Shown in pieces: positions 20,570-21,570 of a stretch of DNA of 21,570 bases (the first letter of the stretch is position 1; each line of letters opens with the position of its first letter). Source of the DNA: Paulinella micropora. Its lineage: Eukaryota > Cercozoa > Imbricatea > Euglyphida. The notes under the pieces are model-generated. The model saw only the letters and a program-made list of their open reading frames with translations. It was not told where the DNA came from and ran no database searches. Made by a program: the position numbers and the translations under genes. The stretch spans positions 1,830,587 to 1,852,156 of the forward strand of contig BJOX01000002.1 in NCBI GenBank assembly GCA_009731375.1, read 5' to 3'.

Positions 20570-21340
20570 TACTGAAGTCACCGTCAATTTTTCAAGGTAG
20601 CGTGAAAGTTTCACAGTAGTGTATGGATTTCACTTTAGTACACACAACCGCTAGTCCCTGTACTAGAAAACGACGATCGAAATCATGAAGTCTGCGAGAA
20701 CTGCAAAAGCAAACAAAGTCGGAATTTTAGTCGGTCAGGGTCGGTTGTGGGCGCTTTTCTCGTGTGTGCTTGTAAGTCTCTACTTTGTTTGCTTTTGCAG
20801 CAGTACTTGCAGCTACTTTCTTGAAGTTATGCTGTATGGACGCGTAACAAACTGGATCTGTTGCTGTGAGTGAAATATCCGGAAAAGACACCAAGTATTT
20901 TGGACATGAACACTTCGGCTCATTTTTGAAGTGAAACACTTTTGCCACTTGAATTACTCCAGTCCCACGACAAATGTTTGGGTTTGTGGCGGCACGGTCG
21001 GTTTATCGTCGCCGTATCTTACGGTACTTTTTCGACAAACTCCTTGATTTTCTGTTTTGGTGTGGTTGAGTTGCGGTCTTCTGCAAGAAAAATCGAAGAA
21101 AACGAAGAGAGTCAAGAGAAGAAGAACGTTTTGTTGAGGCTTGTTTTTGGTGCGGTTGTCTCTTTTTTCAATGTATGTTTGTAGACATAATTTGCGCAAG
21201 TATTAGCTGGAGAATTGCATTTAGGTGTTTTTGATCAAGGAAGTGTGGGGGACAAAATCTGCCAGCAGCCTTTCGCCACAACTCGTTTTGTCATTCAGTT
21301 GCTTATACATTTGTATCACTGAATCCTGTATCAGTCTTAT
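20570..21340. other. flank without a recognisable gene
   Basis: About 770 bp of more balanced base composition than the viral part. The longest open frames are 60-80 codons with low-complexity or atypical peptides, and I see no domain. A 19-bp inverted repeat lies at 20701-20800. This may be host DNA or the outer part of the element; the window gives no target-site duplication to decide. Confidence 0.5.
20701..20800. repeat. 19-bp perfect inverted repeat
   Basis: CTGCAAAAGCAAACAAAGT (20701-20719) and its exact reverse complement (20782-20800) are separated by 62 bp of unrelated GC-richer sequence. They could be the ends of a tiny transposon remnant or a stem of a non-coding RNA. Confidence 0.75.
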
Positions 21341-21345
21341 CATAG

Positions 21346-21387
21346 CGAGAGAGAGAGAGAGAGAAGAGAGAGAGAGGGGGGGGGGGG
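21346..21387. repeat. (GA)n tract and G12 run
   Basis: A GA-dinucleotide tract with one interruption runs into twelve consecutive Gs (21376-21387). Such simple repeats are typical of eukaryotic genomic DNA rather than of compact viral genes. Confidence 0.95.
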
Positions 21388-21392
21388 TTCCC

Positions 21393-21570
21393 CTTCTTCT
21401 TCTTCTTCTTCTTCTTCTTCTTCTCTTCTTCTTCTTCTTCTTCTTCTTCTTCTTCTTCTTCTTCTTCTTCTTCTTCTTCTTCTTCTTCTTCTTCTTCTTC
21501 TTCTTCTTCTTCTTCTTCTTCTTCTTCTTCTTCTTCTTCTTCTTCTTCTTCTTCTTCTTCTTCTTCTTCT
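21393..21570. repeat. (CTT)n microsatellite to the window edge
   Basis: About 59 CTT units continue to the last base, with one short interruption near 21424. It is probably the point where the scaffold assembly stopped. The true length is unknown. Confidence 0.97.

Noticed and set aside
20685-21199. Short ORFs on both strands in the right flank
   Set aside because: Their peptides show no domain, overlap each other on opposite strands and include the 19-bp inverted repeat.
1-21570. Terminal inverted repeats and target-site duplication expected for a Maverick
   Set aside because: No sequence from the left end was found in inverted form at the right by eye; the ends may lie outside the window, so no boundary is claimed.
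1-21570. tRNA or rRNA genes
   Set aside because: No cloverleaf with the usual conserved T-loop sequence or rRNA-like conserved block was noticed; this was by eye only.

Overview
The window is an integrated eukaryotic DNA virus of the Maverick/Polinton, adintovirus or polinton-like-virus (PLV) kind. It lies in a eukaryotic scaffold that ends in a long CTT microsatellite. The set of recognisable genes supports this: a very large family-B DNA polymerase, a retrovirus-type integrase, an adenain-type cysteine protease, an A32/FtsK-HerA-type packaging ATPase, a major capsid protein, a penton-like minor capsid protein and a small basic core-like protein. The coding part is AT-rich. Three 10-N runs are draft-assembly joins, and two of them have the same sequence repeated on both sides. 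The host cannot be named from the sequence, and I found no terminal inverted repeat in the window.

Layout. 1-75 may be the 3' end of an upstream gene. 212-5718 (+) holds the replication block: a small basic protein with a Cys knuckle, the polymerase, and two tandem genes sharing a small ExoX-C-like domain. 5792-13374 (-) is the virion block: a spike-like protein, MCP, minor capsid protein, protease, a coiled-coil protein, a core-like protein, the ATPase and a small unknown protein. 13373-13624 (+) is a secreted Cys-rich (PSI-like) protein fitted without spacers between minus-strand neighbours. 13625-18003 (-) holds a two-TM protein and a long phage-like fibre with an S74 self-cleaving chaperone, broken by an assembly join and a frameshift. 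18121-20047 holds an acidic/basic protein (+), a small broken gene (-), the integrase (+) and a small Cys-knuckle ORF (-). From about 20.05 kb to the end there is no convincing gene: inverted repeats, an 8-bp tandem array, unassigned flank and microsatellites.

The most striking feature is a family of at least twelve hairpin-forming repeats of about 45-125 bp placed at gene boundaries. They share the frame CGATGTTT...AAATATC, stems that differ between copies yet stay perfectly paired, and related loops. Between tandem genes they come in head-to-head pairs, and one member carries the stop codon in frame. They may act in mRNA 3'-end formation, as known for hairpins in mimivirus, or mark gene cassettes.

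Several genes look damaged: a Walker A Gly-to-Glu change, an in-frame stop in a small gene, a lost stop in the spike gene, a homopolymer indel in the first ExoX-C-like gene and a frameshift in the fibre. Either this copy is decaying or some of these are sequencing errors.
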